Positions 19,503 through 28,489 of a stretch of DNA of 64,000 nt are shown piece after piece. A model generated the notes under the pieces. That model was given only the letters and a program-made list of their open reading frames with translations. It had not been told where the DNA came from and made no database searches. Made by a program: the position numbers and the translations under genes. The stretch is from Rhizobium leguminosarum bv. trifolii WSM1325 (GTDB taxonomy: Bacteria > Pseudomonadota > Alphaproteobacteria > Rhizobiales > Rhizobiaceae). The DNA lies in assembly GCA_000023185.1 (NCBI GenBank), contig CP001622.1:1-64000 (forward strand). Reading direction: 5' to 3'. Position 1 is the stretch's first letter. Each line of letters starts with the position of its first letter.

Positions 19503-20096
19503 TCAGATGGTTTCGCCCGTAAAATAAGCGTGAGCTCCTCGGTGCACGGGGATCAGCCCATCGGGTGCGACGGCAGGTCTCGGCAGTAGGTTTTTGTGCT
19601 CGGTCAGTGTTTGCGCGACGGCATAGGCATGACTGTCCGGAAAATCCGTTCGGCTCACCAGCACGTGGCTGTCGAACGACACGATGAGCCTTAATGGCAG
19701 ATTGCGAATATCGGCGAAGGGCGGTCCGGCGGCGAAGAGCGCCTCGGCGCTCTCCCTCGTCATGATGGCGATATCCTGCTGGCGTGTGCCGATGAGGACC
19801 CCGACGCGCCGTGTGTCAGCGGCGCGGATCAGTCTTGCGCGCGAAGCAGGCAGAAAACGTTCCAGCACCTCTACTGCCGATTCCGACAGGTCACTCGCGA
19901 CTGCATCGTCTCTCTGACCGACGAGCAGAAGGCGGTACCGGCGGTAGGTCCGCGTCAAGCCGTCGGGTTCCATATCGGCGAACCAAAGTCCGGCGGGCCT
20001 GTGGTGTGTCTCGGTGGTCGTAGCCGCCGGGCGGAACCCCGTAAGCACTGAAACGGCTAAGCCTGTGCCTAAGGTCAATAGGGTGCGGCGTTGCAT
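19503..20096 (-). CDS. TAXI-type solute-binding-like exported protein
   Basis: A 197-aa exported protein. The N-terminus MQRRTLLTLGTGLAVSVLTGF looks like a twin-arginine or Sec signal. The C-terminus (LIPVHRGAHAYF) resembles the end of TAXI-family TRAP binding proteins. It is shorter than typical TAXI proteins (about 320 aa) and no TRAP permease is nearby. The formamidase stop and an ATG at 20102 overlap by 4 nt; the second ATG at 20096 has AAGGAG 8 nt upstream and is preferred. Its role in the nitrilase cluster is inferred from position only. Confidence 0.5.
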   Translation of the reverse strand: MQRRTLLTLGTGLAVSVLTGFRPAATTTETHHRPAGLWFADMEPDGLTRTYRRYRLLLVGQRDDAVASDLSESAVEVLERFLPASRARLIRAADTRRVGVLIGTRQQDIAIMTRESAEALFAAGPPFADIRNLPLRLIVSFDSHVLVSRTDFPDSHAYAVAQTLTEHKNLLPRPAVAPDGLIPVHRGAHAYFTGETI

Positions 20097-20098
20097 GA

Positions 20099-21478
20099 TC
20101 ATTGCTCCTTGAACACGTCGCGATTCAAGATCGCCGTAACCCCCACATTGGGGTAGTCGACGACCTGCGCTATGTTGAGGTCGACAGCGACACTGGTCAG
20201 AACGTAAGCCTGCTCGCGGGTGAGTCCCTTGGTCTTGACCAGAAAATCGATCATGTTGAGCGTGGCGTTTCGCGCTGCTAGCGTGAGATCCTCCGAGAGG
20301 TTTGCGAGCGGAGCAATCTTCTCACCACCAAGGTAGGTCTCAAAAACAGGCAGTTCGCCTTCACTCTTAACCGGGAGACCTGAGATCGCGTAGAAACTCG
20401 ATGGCGCAAGCTGCTTGAGCTGTGAACCGCCTTCGAAATGCATTGTAGTCTGAAGCTTGGCACCACCAGGTCTGACCTGGGCCTCGAGTGTCACCCTACC
20501 ACCCGTCTCGATGGCGGTTCCGGCCACCTCGCCGCCGCCCATGGCAAAGTGGACGTCACCGGCAAACAGACCACAACCGTCGATGAAGCATGGCAACAAT
20601 ATCGTCGTACCGACAATTGTTTCCCTGGCGTCAACGTTCCCTCCGTTCTCACGCGGCGGAACGGTGCGTAGGCATTCGGACTTTGCTGTGCCATCGACGC
20701 CACAGAGATCTGCTGGTAGCGCTTCAACTGGCTGCGGCGTCAGCACTGCACCGCCTGCATCGGCAAGCTCCTGCTCGCGCTTAAGCCATTTTTGAAGTTC
20801 TTCCTTGTCTGGAAGCACACCAATGGTACCCATGAAGGAGTTGTTTGGCACCGAGATGCCGGGCATGTCTTTGGAGCGTGCTTCCAGGCGGTTCAGATCC
20901 CAGTGAACAATGTATGGATCGGTGAACAGATCTCTCAGGAAACCGAATCCCGGAACGACCGTGGTCGTCCCGAATTCGTCAGGCTCGATGTCCACCACTG
21001 TCACGGCAATAGAATCGCCCTTCTTGGCCCCTTCAATATAGACGGGGCCCGTCAGGGGGTGGCAGCGGTTCAGGTCGACGGCCGCGACGTCCTCCGCGGT
21101 CGACGAAAAATCAAGGTCGGAATCCAGCCCATCACGGGTCTCGAGAATGAATTTCTGGCCAGGCTTCACACGCGCAACTGGCTTAACCGCATAGTGAACT
21201 CGGTTAAAGCAGTTTGGATCATCCTTGCAATGTTCGCCCGACTTCGCGACGATCACTGGCCTTGGCCCCTTGACGTCACTGGTATCGGCGAAGGCACCGC
21301 TTCCAACAAGGAACATCGCAACTGCAGGTGCAGCACATGCAAATTTTGACCTTACGCAGTGTGCTGGGATGCGAGGAACCGCAGCCCACTTGCTGATCTT
21401 TTGCAAGGGCTCCTGAAACCCGTTGAAATTTCTGGAAACCGCAGCTGAAGTCTTTCGATAGTCGATACGGCTGTTCAT
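20099..21478 (-). CDS. Acetamidase/formamidase family protein with signal peptide
   Basis: A 459-aa FmdA/AmdA-family protein; such enzymes release ammonia from formamide, acetamide or other short amides. Family patterns include GPVYIEGAKKGDSIAVTVVDI, NNSFMGTIGV, LLPCFIDGCGLFAGDVHFAMG and ALTSVAVD-like ends (TSVAVDLNIAQVVD). Unusually, residues about 45-62 form a hydrophobic signal-like stretch ending GAFAD, after a 40-residue basic lead. Most relatives are cytosolic, so export would be odd. AAGGA lies 8 nt before the ATG. It is the first gene of the leftward nitrilase cluster. Confidence 0.8.
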   Translation of the reverse strand: MNSRIDYRKTSAAVSRNFNGFQEPLQKISKWAAVPRIPAHCVRSKFACAAPAVAMFLVGSGAFADTSDVKGPRPVIVAKSGEHCKDDPNCFNRVHYAVKPVARVKPGQKFILETRDGLDSDLDFSSTAEDVAAVDLNRCHPLTGPVYIEGAKKGDSIAVTVVDIEPDEFGTTTVVPGFGFLRDLFTDPYIVHWDLNRLEARSKDMPGISVPNNSFMGTIGVLPDKEELQKWLKREQELADAGGAVLTPQPVEALPADLCGVDGTAKSECLRTVPPRENGGNVDARETIVGTTILLPCFIDGCGLFAGDVHFAMGGGEVAGTAIETGGRVTLEAQVRPGGAKLQTTMHFEGGSQLKQLAPSSFYAISGLPVKSEGELPVFETYLGGEKIAPLANLSEDLTLAARNATLNMIDFLVKTKGLTREQAYVLTSVAVDLNIAQVVDYPNVGVTAILNRDVFKEQ

Positions 21479-22087
21479 GGCAATTTCCTTCCATTTTGGA
21501 GACGAGGAACGCAACACGCAAAAATATATCCCCGCGAATTCGAGGTCTATTTCGCGATAGGTTCGTCGATGCTTTGACATATTGGCGAAAAGAGCGTGCC
21601 GCATATGCAGCGACGATCTGCTTCTGTTTTATTGAAATCGAGATTTCGATAGAAGGACCATGATTAGACTTCATTATTAGTCCATGAGTGCGTTGCGTCA
21701 CACTAGGGCCATCACGCACTCTTTCGCACGCAGCCTCGGCAGGCTAGGGCATGTCCCGTAACCCACCTGCTGGCTGCGGAAGGCTCAGATAGTCGTTCTA
21801 AATGAAGACATTGCCTCTCATGGGCCGCCACCGCTGCGGTTCAAGTTGGGCGTTGGCCTCCGGCCGGATCGGCAAAGAACATCTTATCGGGATCATGCAA
21901 ACGGACGTTCGCATTTTGCGCAGGTTGCCGAGCAGTGCAATCTGCCGCAACCTTGAAAATAAGTAGATTGCTGAAGGTCGCTGACGAACGCGTTGTTGTC
22001 AGATTTAGCAAGCTTGGCGCGATAACGATCGAAGCCGACAGCACTGAAAGTTGACCCTGCGACTTTAAGCCTACCCACCATTCTCGA
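21479..22087. other. 609-bp gap without a gene
   Basis: This stretch is more A/T-rich than its surroundings and contains the promoter region of the formamidase-nitrilase cluster. Only short frames without ribosome sites occur. It contains one inverted repeat, listed separately. It could hold decayed sequence or a small RNA; I see no specific evidence. Confidence 0.5.
21686..21721. promoter_or_regulatory. Inverted repeat upstream of the formamidase gene
   Basis: GAGTGCGT and ACGCACTC are perfect 8-bp complements separated by 20 nt, about 210 bp upstream of the formamidase ATG. It may be an operator or hairpin. Function is guessed from position alone. Confidence 0.3.
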
Positions 22088-22723
22088 TCAGTAAGTTGGC
22101 ACCGCGATCAGATCGGGATGGAAAGAGGCAAAGTGTTCTCGGACCAATTGATCCGTGTTGCGTCTTATCGAAGCAAGCTCATTGACGTGCGAGCCTGTTC
22201 CTTGGACCGAGAATATCGCTACGTTATGTAGGCCGATCATGCCTAGGATTGCTGTCAGGTATGGCGTGAGAAAGTCGGGTTGCTGCGGGTGCTCACCGGA
22301 GAATCGACCGCCCGAGGAGATGGCGACGAAGACGGGGCGATCCTGTAGCGTCCCGACCTTTCCAAACTTGCTGATATTGAAGGTCCTCCGCGTTCGAACG
22401 ATATGATCGATCCACAACTTCAAGGTCGCGGGGAGCGTCAAATTATGCATTGGCGTAGAAATGACCACGACGTCCGCAGTTTCCAGCTCCAGTATCAACT
22501 CCTCAGACTTGGCCATGGATCCGAGTTGAGACACGTCTTTGGAGGAGCCTTGGGAAACCGCGTAATCCTCGTCGATCGGCGGGATGACGCCTTGGCCAAT
22601 CACACGGTCGATTACCGTTGTGTCGGGATCGCTCTGCCGCAACTGGCTGATGATCTGTTGCGAGAGTCGATAGCTCTCGGATGCTTCCCCGCGAGGACTG
22701 CAGCTGACATGAAGCACTCTCAT
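22088..22723 (-). CDS. azoR: FMN-dependent NADH-azoreductase family protein
   Basis: A flavodoxin-fold quinone/azo reductase of 211 aa. The N-terminal phosphate loop is VSCSPRGEASESYRLSQQI (about residues 6-24). STPMHNLTLPATLKLWIDHIVR is the AzoR flavin-site signature, and AISSGGRFSG follows. These enzymes reduce quinones and azo bonds with NAD(P)H and protect against electrophiles. The ATG at 22723 is preferred because AGGA sits 9 nt upstream; an in-frame GTG at 22732 is too close to it. It is divergent from the MocR-type regulator, its likely controller. Confidence 0.9.
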   Translation of the reverse strand: MRVLHVSCSPRGEASESYRLSQQIISQLRQSDPDTTVIDRVIGQGVIPPIDEDYAVSQGSSKDVSQLGSMAKSEELILELETADVVVISTPMHNLTLPATLKLWIDHIVRTRRTFNISKFGKVGTLQDRPVFVAISSGGRFSGEHPQQPDFLTPYLTAILGMIGLHNVAIFSVQGTGSHVNELASIRRNTDQLVREHFASFHPDLIAVPTY

Positions 22724-22949
22724 TGGATTCACTCCTGATCTTGCGCAGCACCGGCCGCATCAATGAGCGTACAGGCCGGTCAAAGCAGACCCAAGGTCCA
22801 AGAACGGTAAACGAATCTGGACCATCAATGCGATTTCCGGTACCGGCGCTTACGACACTCACGTCACAAGATCGGTGACCTTCGTGCTGTCGGTTCACTG
22901 GACGATATGGTACAGATCTTTGCAGCGAAGCTGAAATGACGACTGGCCC

Positions 22950-24371
22950 ATGACCGTCGCGAAGAGCAACGACTTCCCGCCACTAGATCCGAACGCAGGC
23001 GTGCCTTTCTATCGGCAAATCTACGATCGGTTCCGCGCCGCCATTGCCTCGGGCCTTTTGAAGCCCGGGGACCGGATACCCTCGGCGCGGGCGCTGACAA
23101 AAGAACTCGGTTTGGCAAGAGGTACGATCGAATCGGCATATTCTTTGCTCGCAGCCGAGGGATACATCGAATCACACGGTCAAGCAGGTACCGTTGTAAC
23201 ACCGGGCCTCAGTACGCTCACGCCTGTGCCTGTCCCAGCCCTGCAGCAAATAAGCAATGCAGCGGAGGTTAGCTTTCGTCCGGATTCCATTTTGCCGTTT
23301 CAGATGGGCTTGCCAGCCCTCGATGCATTTCCTCGGAAGATCTGGGCGCGGCTGGGCGCGGGATGCGTCCGCGCTATGCAGCCGTCTGATATGGTCCATC
23401 CTCCAATATACGGCCTACCCGCACTGCGAACGGAGATCGCAACTTACCTGCAGGTTTCGCGAGGAATTGGCTGCTCACCTTCTCAGGTATTCATAACATC
23501 AGGTTATCGCCACACCATAGAACTGATCGCCGACACTTTGTTGAAGGCAGGAGACCACGTCTGGCTTGAGGATCCGGGGTATCCGCCAACGCGAGAGATA
23601 TTCAGACACATGCAAATCACGACCGTCCCAGTGCGAGTGGATCAAGACGGGATGGTGATATCCGATGGCTTGAAGGCGGCCCATGGCGCTGTTGCAGCCG
23701 TTGTGACGCCCGCACACCAAAGTCCACTGGGCATGTCTTTGATTTTGCCGCGGCGATTAGCGCTCCTGGACTGGGCCGCGAAAAGTAAGTCTTGGATTAT
23801 CGAGGACGACTATGACGGCGAGTACCGCTACGTTAGTCGTCCGCTGCCCGCGCTAAAGAGCTTGGATCGCAATGGGCGTGTCCTCTATTCCGGCACCTTC
23901 AGCAAGGTTCTCTTTCCGGGTCTTCGACTAGCTTATCTTGTCGTCCCGGAAGACCTGGTCGAGCGGTTTGAGCATATCAGCCAAACTTTAGCGGGAGGGA
24001 GTCCTGAGCTTACACAAGCCATCGTCACCGCGTTCATCAAAGAGGGGCACTTCGCGCGTCATATCCAACGGATGCGAAAACTTTATGCTCAGCGCAGGAA
24101 AGCAACGGCGATAGGCCTCGAGACGGTCCTTGGAAAGCACATGAGCATTGCCTCCCAACCGGGTGGGATGCACTTGATTCTCCAGCTGAAAAACCAGCAC
24201 TCAGACCGCTTGCTTTCAGCGCGTATGCGGGAAAGCGGACTTTACGCGGAGGCCTTGGCCGATTGGACGATGCTTTCGGAAGCGCCGGCGGCCCTGCTCG
24301 TCAACTTCACGAACATTGGCAGCCAAAGCGTGGCGGAGCACCTCGCAAAGCGGATATTGCAACTCATGTGA
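22950..24371 (+). CDS. MocR/PdxR-type GntR regulator with aminotransferase domain
   Basis: A 473-aa fusion of a GntR winged helix and a PLP-dependent aminotransferase-like domain. The HTH spans about residues 18-80 (FYRQIYDRFRAAIASGLLKPG, ARGTIESAYSLL). The PLP domain includes HQSPLGMSLILPRR, EDDYDGEYRY and the Schiff-base Lys in YSGTFSKVLFPGLRLAYLV. MocR proteins usually regulate an adjacent divergent gene using PLP or an amino compound as signal. Here the divergent gene is azoR, 226 bp away. Confidence 0.92.
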   Translation: MTVAKSNDFPPLDPNAGVPFYRQIYDRFRAAIASGLLKPGDRIPSARALTKELGLARGTIESAYSLLAAEGYIESHGQAGTVVTPGLSTLTPVPVPALQQISNAAEVSFRPDSILPFQMGLPALDAFPRKIWARLGAGCVRAMQPSDMVHPPIYGLPALRTEIATYLQVSRGIGCSPSQVFITSGYRHTIELIADTLLKAGDHVWLEDPGYPPTREIFRHMQITTVPVRVDQDGMVISDGLKAAHGAVAAVVTPAHQSPLGMSLILPRRLALLDWAAKSKSWIIEDDYDGEYRYVSRPLPALKSLDRNGRVLYSGTFSKVLFPGLRLAYLVVPEDLVERFEHISQTLAGGSPELTQAIVTAFIKEGHFARHIQRMRKLYAQRRKATAIGLETVLGKHMSIASQPGGMHLILQLKNQHSDRLLSARMRESGLYAEALADWTMLSEAPAALLVNFTNIGSQSVAEHLAKRILQLM

Positions 24372-24568
24372 ATAGTGAATTTTCAGAACTTGTGCGGCAG
24401 GGCGCAATCTTGCCGTCAGCGGCAGTTCCAAGGGCAGCTCCTTCAAAAAGAAACAATCGCCTTTTGCCGGTAGTGTCCATCAAGGATTGCATGGCCCAGT
24501 GCGCAAGTTGCTTCATGGCCCTTCTCGACTGGTGCGAGATTGGACATGATCCGTCCTACAGTCGCAAC

Positions 24569-25030
24569 ATGGATTTCTTCATGGCGGATCGCATTGATTG
24601 TGCCAGTGCTTCCCCTGACGGTTTCAACGCCTTCGCGGGCGTTCGCGCCGCTGTTGAGAAGAGCGACCTTCCCAAGCAACTGTTCGATCTGGTTTATCTA
24701 CGAGTTTCGCAAATGAATCGCAGTGCGCTTTACGTCGACGTACATTCCCGCAGTCTCTTGGAGTTAGGGCTGACCGTTGAGAAGCTCGGGCAAGTGCCCA
24801 TATGGCGAAACGCTGGTCACCTATTCAACGCCCGCGAACGAAGCGCGCTGGCGTGGGCGGAAACCGTAACACGTGTCGCCGAAACCGGCGTTCCTGATAG
24901 CGATTATGAGGCTGCTGCTGTCGAATTCAACAACAAGGAACTAGCGGACCTGACATATGCGATTGCCCTGATGAACGCTCTGAATCGAATCGGGATGGCG
25001 TTCCGCTCAACGCTCTCTGGAAAAGCTTGA
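24569..25030 (+). CDS. AhpD-like (carboxymuconolactone decarboxylase family) protein lacking CxxC
   Basis: The fold is recognisable from LPKQLFDLVYLRVSQMNRSA, then WRNAGHLFNARERSALAWAE and LTYAIALMNALNRI. Relatives carry NGCAYCVDMH, with two redox cysteines and a His. Here it reads NRSALYVDVH: both Cys are gone (Ser and Tyr) and the His remains. Peroxidase or disulfide-reductase activity is therefore unlikely. The start is uncertain: the ATG at 24569 is chosen by alignment with family N-termini, and an ATG at 24581 or near 24490 is possible. It lies downstream of the MocR gene in the same orientation. Confidence 0.75.
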   Translation: MDFFMADRIDCASASPDGFNAFAGVRAAVEKSDLPKQLFDLVYLRVSQMNRSALYVDVHSRSLLELGLTVEKLGQVPIWRNAGHLFNARERSALAWAETVTRVAETGVPDSDYEAAAVEFNNKELADLTYAIALMNALNRIGMAFRSTLSGKA

Positions 25031-25146
25031 AGCAGCCTCGCCGGTTGTTCAGATTTTGCCAACGCATCCATTGGCCAAATGTGTCTTGGATTTTGCGCGA
25101 CAGTGTCGCGACAAACAGACGTGACCACAACTAAAGGGTACCCACG

Positions 25147-25437
25147 ATGACATCGACTTTTCCGCACGAGCTCCTCGCCTTGCGTGCCTCGATAGACAAC
25201 ATTGACGCCGCGTTGATGCATATGCTGGCAGAACGTTTCCGTTGCACAAAGGCGATTGGGGCGCTCAAGGCTAGGCAAGGACTCCCCGCCTCTGATCCCG
25301 AGCGCGAACAATCACAGATCCAAAGACTGCGCTCACTCGCGTCGACATCGGGTTTAGACCCTGACTTTGCCGAGAAATTTCTGACCTTCACGATCGACGA
25401 AGTGATCCGACACCATCGGGCAGCCGCGGCAAGGTGA
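25147..25437 (+). CDS. Chorismate mutase, AroQ class
   Basis: A 96-aa all-helical chorismate mutase converting chorismate to prephenate. The N-terminal LLALRASIDNIDAALMHMLAERF matches the AroQ pattern LRxxIDxIDxxLxxLLxxR, and AIGALKARQGLP supplies the active-site Lys/Arg helix. There is no fused prephenate dehydratase or DAHP synthase domain and no signal peptide. It is an extra monofunctional copy in an accessory region, so it may serve a specialised pathway. Confidence 0.85.
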   Translation: MTSTFPHELLALRASIDNIDAALMHMLAERFRCTKAIGALKARQGLPASDPEREQSQIQRLRSLASTSGLDPDFAEKFLTFTIDEVIRHHRAAAAR

Positions 25438-25686
25438 TCGCGACGCAGCGCTCTTAGAAGGTCTCGTTCGGCGGTCCGAAAGAACAGTTGGAACAATATC
25501 GGGAAATCCACGGCATTGTCTGTGACTGATCGCAAGGCCGTTCCTAATGCTCCCCCAAGATGATCTCGGTGATGCCGACGGGTTTCGATATTCGATAATT
25601 AGTCGGGCTTTTCGCTTGAGGCTCACCGTAAGCCAGACCTGAAGCGGCCGCGTGCAATTTCTCGACCGGCTTCTCGCCGCCGGATT
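25438..25686. other. Gap at the right edge of the accessory segment
   Basis: Together with the remnant listed next, this fills the 339 bp between the chorismate mutase and tlyC. No intact gene is visible. Leftward frames read open for about 50 codons (LWAWLESGGEKPVEKLHAAA) but have no start or ribosome site. Confidence 0.4.
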
Positions 25687-25776
25687 CTAACCACGCCCAG
25701 AGACCAGAGGACAAGCCTTGATCAGGTCCTCGGGCAGGCCCAGCGCTTTTCCGATATCCGGGATCGCGCCCTTCTG
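25687..25776 (-). pseudogene. Possible remnant of an error-prone polymerase (DnaE2/ImuC-like)
   Basis: Directly after the tlyC stop, in the same leftward frame, 29 codons read AIPDIGKALGLPEDLIKA and then a stop. The core IGKALGLPEDLIK strongly recalls the finger-region motif of DnaE2 (RDVGKALGLPEDVIK). No start, upstream or downstream parts remain. Alternatively this is a chance readthrough tail of tlyC. The match is from memory over about 15 residues. Confidence 0.35.
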
Positions 25777-26910
25777 TCAGTTGGCGGTCGATTCCGCCGG
25801 CCGGTCGTCGCCGGGAGCTGCGTCACCATCCGCCTTGGCGCGACGGCGGATCGCGTGGCGCTTGCGGGTGATGCGCAGCCGCTTGATGCGGCGGGGATCG
25901 GCGTCGAGGATGTGGAATTCGAAGCCCGGCAGCGCCTGGACGACCTCGCCGCGCACCGGGATGCGGCCAAGTGCTGAGAAGATCAGGCCGCCCAGCGTAT
26001 CGACCTCGTCGACCTGCTCGCTGATGTCGAAATCCGGCCCGATCGCTTGGGCGATCTCTTCGAGCTCGACGCGGGCGTCGGCGATGAACATGTCCTCGGC
26101 GACGCGCTTGAACATCACCTCTTCGTCGTCATGTTCGTCATCGATGTCGCCGACCACCATTTCGACGATATCTTCATGTGAGGCCAGCCCGTCGGTGCCG
26201 CCATATTCGTCGATGACGAGCGCCATCTGCGTGCGGTTCACCTGCATGCGGCGCAACAGGTCGGACGCCAGCATCGACGGCGGCACGAACAGGATCTTGC
26301 GGACGATGCCGGCCTCGGCCAGCGTCTTTTGCAGGTCGACACGGGCGAGATCGAAATTCGGCTTGGCCGAACGCGTGGCCTTGTGGATGTTTTCGGGCGC
26401 GACCTCGATCGCCGGCACGGCAGCGGCCGGCTTCGCCGGGCCGCGGCGCTTGTTGCGCGCCTGCTTGGCGACATAGGAGAGCAGGTCGCGAATGTGCACC
26501 ATGCCGCGCGGATCGTCGAGCGTATCGGCATAGACAGGCATGCGCGAGCGGCCGGATTCCTCGAAGAGGATCATCAGCTCGCCGATGGTGATGTTCTGGT
26601 CGACCGCCTCGATATCGGCGCGCGGCACCATCACGTCGGCGACGCGGACCTCGCGAAAACGCAGGATGTTGTTGAGCATCGCCCGTTCGTCGGGCGAAAA
26701 GGCGTCGTCGCCGGCCGCATCGGTCATCAGCGCGTCGGCGAGATCCTCACGCAGTCGCGAGCCCTGCTGCGGGCGAAGGATACGCGCGGCGCGCGACCAG
26801 AAGGATTGCGATCGGCCGGATGGCCGACTACTACTGCCCGCCTCGTCGGAAGAGGAGGATGGCTCGGAGTCCTTGGCGTCTGCCGCCGGCTTCGTCGTAA
26901 AGTCGCTCAT
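25777..26910 (-). CDS. tlyC: CorC/TlyC-family CBS-domain protein
   Basis: A 377-aa cytosolic protein with tandem CBS domains ([40 protein letters not shown]) and a C-terminal CorC/HlyC domain ([18 protein letters not shown]). It lacks the membrane DUF21 domain, like CorC/YbeX, which is linked to Mg/Co efflux and ribosome metabolism. Ser-rich and acidic tails flank it. Its ATG overlaps the ybeY stop by 4 nt, and the ybeY-ybeX pairing is widely conserved. In related genomes I recall lnt following directly; here an accessory segment intervenes. Confidence 0.92.
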   Translation of the reverse strand: MSDFTTKPAADAKDSEPSSSSDEAGSSSRPSGRSQSFWSRAARILRPQQGSRLREDLADALMTDAAGDDAFSPDERAMLNNILRFREVRVADVMVPRADIEAVDQNITIGELMILFEESGRSRMPVYADTLDDPRGMVHIRDLLSYVAKQARNKRRGPAKPAAAVPAIEVAPENIHKATRSAKPNFDLARVDLQKTLAEAGIVRKILFVPPSMLASDLLRRMQVNRTQMALVIDEYGGTDGLASHEDIVEMVVGDIDDEHDDEEVMFKRVAEDMFIADARVELEEIAQAIGPDFDISEQVDEVDTLGGLIFSALGRIPVRGEVVQALPGFEFHILDADPRRIKRLRITRKRHAIRRRAKADGDAAPGDDRPAESTAN

Positions 26911-27422
26911 GGTTCCATTTTAAGGTCTTGACCCTCGTAGGGATCAGATAGGCCGAGCTGGGCCAAAATGCGAGTCTCCAGCCCCTCCATAATTTCGGCT
27001 TCGGCACTATTCATATGGTCGTAGCCGAGAAGATGCAAGAAACCGTGCACCAGAAGATGGGTCAGGTGGTCGTCGAAACTCTTTTCGAGCTCGGCCGCTT
27101 CCCGCTCCAGCGTCTCCCGGGCGATGATGATGTCGCCGAGCATCGGGCCGGGCATCTTGCCGGGCTGAACCGGAAAGGCCGGAAAGGAGAGCACGTTGGT
27201 CGCCTTGTCCTTGCCGCGCCATTCCGCATTGATGTCCTGGATCGAGGCATCGTCGGTGAAAACAAGCGAAACCTCGGGCGGCAACGTCGGGAAGGGCTGC
27301 TTCTCGCTGTCGCTGAGATAGACCACTGCTGCGCCGAGCACGCGTTCGCAAAACGACAGCAGCGTCTCCTCGCCGGGCCAGCCGATGTCCTCGACGCTGA
27401 TCTGGATGTCGAGTTCGGCCAT
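26907..27422 (-). CDS. ybeY: rRNA maturation endoribonuclease YbeY
   Basis: YbeY is a zinc-dependent endoribonuclease for 16S rRNA 3' processing and ribosome quality control. The zinc motif [11 protein letters not shown] (H-x3-H-x5-H) is intact near residue 131. [18 protein letters not shown] is the family signature. 171 aa. It overlaps phoH by 1 nt (TAATG) upstream and tlyC by 4 nt downstream. Confidence 0.96.
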   Translation of the reverse strand: MAELDIQISVEDIGWPGEETLLSFCERVLGAAVVYLSDSEKQPFPTLPPEVSLVFTDDASIQDINAEWRGKDKATNVLSFPAFPVQPGKMPGPMLGDIIIARETLEREAAELEKSFDDHLTHLLVHGFLHLLGYDHMNSAEAEIMEGLETRILAQLGLSDPYEGQDLKMEP

Positions 27423-28471
27423 TAGCCCTGCCGGCTGACGTCTTCGGCGACGGCATACGTGGAATCATAGGCCCTGACGATGCGCCCGACCAGCGGGTGG
27501 CGGACGACGTCGGTATCCGTGAAGCGCACGATCGAGATTCCCTCGACGCCGTTCAGAAGCTGCAAGGCCTCGACGAGGCCGGATTTGACGCCGCGCGGCA
27601 GGTCGATCTGGCTCGGGTCGCCGGTGACGATCATGCGCGCATTCTCGCCGAGACGCGTCAGGAACATCTTCATCTGCATCGACGTCGTGTTCTGCGCTTC
27701 GTCGAGGATGATGGCGGCGTTGGCGAGCGTGCGGCCGCGCATGAAGGCCAGCGGCGCGATTTCGATGACGCCGGCAGTGATCGCCCGGTCGACCTTGTCG
27801 GCCGGGATCATGTCGTAGAGTGCGTCATAGAGCGGGCGAAGATAGGGGTCGACCTTTTCCTTCATGTCCCCGGGCAGGAAGCCGAGGCGTTCGCCGGCCT
27901 CGACGGCCGGGCGCGACAGGATGATCTTTTCGACCGCGCCGCGCTCCAGGAGCTGGGCGGCATGGGCGACGGCAAGATAGGTCTTGCCAGTGCCGGCCGG
28001 GCCGACGCCGAAGACGAGCTCGGCGCGTTCCAGCGCCCTGATATAGGCGTCCTGCGTCGGCGTGCGGGCGATGATCGTCTTCTTGCGCGTGGAAACCTGC
28101 GCCATCGTCAGCTTGGCTTTGCGCTCCATGGTCGGCAGGCTGAGCTGATCGTCGGCGGCGACCGCCATGCGGATTGCGCCCTCGACGTCGGATTGTTCCA
28201 CGCTGCCGCCTTTCTGAAGTTTTTCATAGAGATAGTCGAGCGTGCGCCGCGCCTGGTTGGTGGTCACAACATCGCCTGTGATGACGACCGAATTGCCGCG
28301 TGCCCGCGCATCGATGTTCAGCCGTTGTTCGAGCAGCTTGAGGTTCTGGTCGAATTGACCGAAGAGCTCGCTGGCGAAGCGGTTGTTCTCGAACGTCAGG
28401 ACGAAGTGATTGGTATCGCTCGGCGTGCGGGGGTGGCGCGGTGAAGAAGAAACCAATTCTTGTCCGTTCAA
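27422..28471 (-). CDS. phoH: PhoH-like ATPase
   Basis: A 349-aa PhoH/YbeZ-type P-loop ATPase thought to work with YbeY on RNA. Walker A is [14 protein letters not shown] (about residues 160-173) and Walker B is AIILDEAQN. The PhoH core [32 protein letters not shown] segment is present. The N-terminal region has the small KH-like part of the family. It lies in the miaB-phoH-ybeY-tlyC run with overlapping ends. Confidence 0.94.
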   Translation of the reverse strand: MNGQELVSSSPRHPRTPSDTNHFVLTFENNRFASELFGQFDQNLKLLEQRLNIDARARGNSVVITGDVVTTNQARRTLDYLYEKLQKGGSVEQSDVEGAIRMAVAADDQLSLPTMERKAKLTMAQVSTRKKTIIARTPTQDAYIRALERAELVFGVGPAGTGKTYLAVAHAAQLLERGAVEKIILSRPAVEAGERLGFLPGDMKEKVDPYLRPLYDALYDMIPADKVDRAITAGVIEIAPLAFMRGRTLANAAIILDEAQNTTSMQMKMFLTRLGENARMIVTGDPSQIDLPRGVKSGLVEALQLLNGVEGISIVRFTDTDVVRHPLVGRIVRAYDSTYAVAEDVSRQG

Positions 28472-28489
28472 GCGGTCGGGCTCCTTGGG

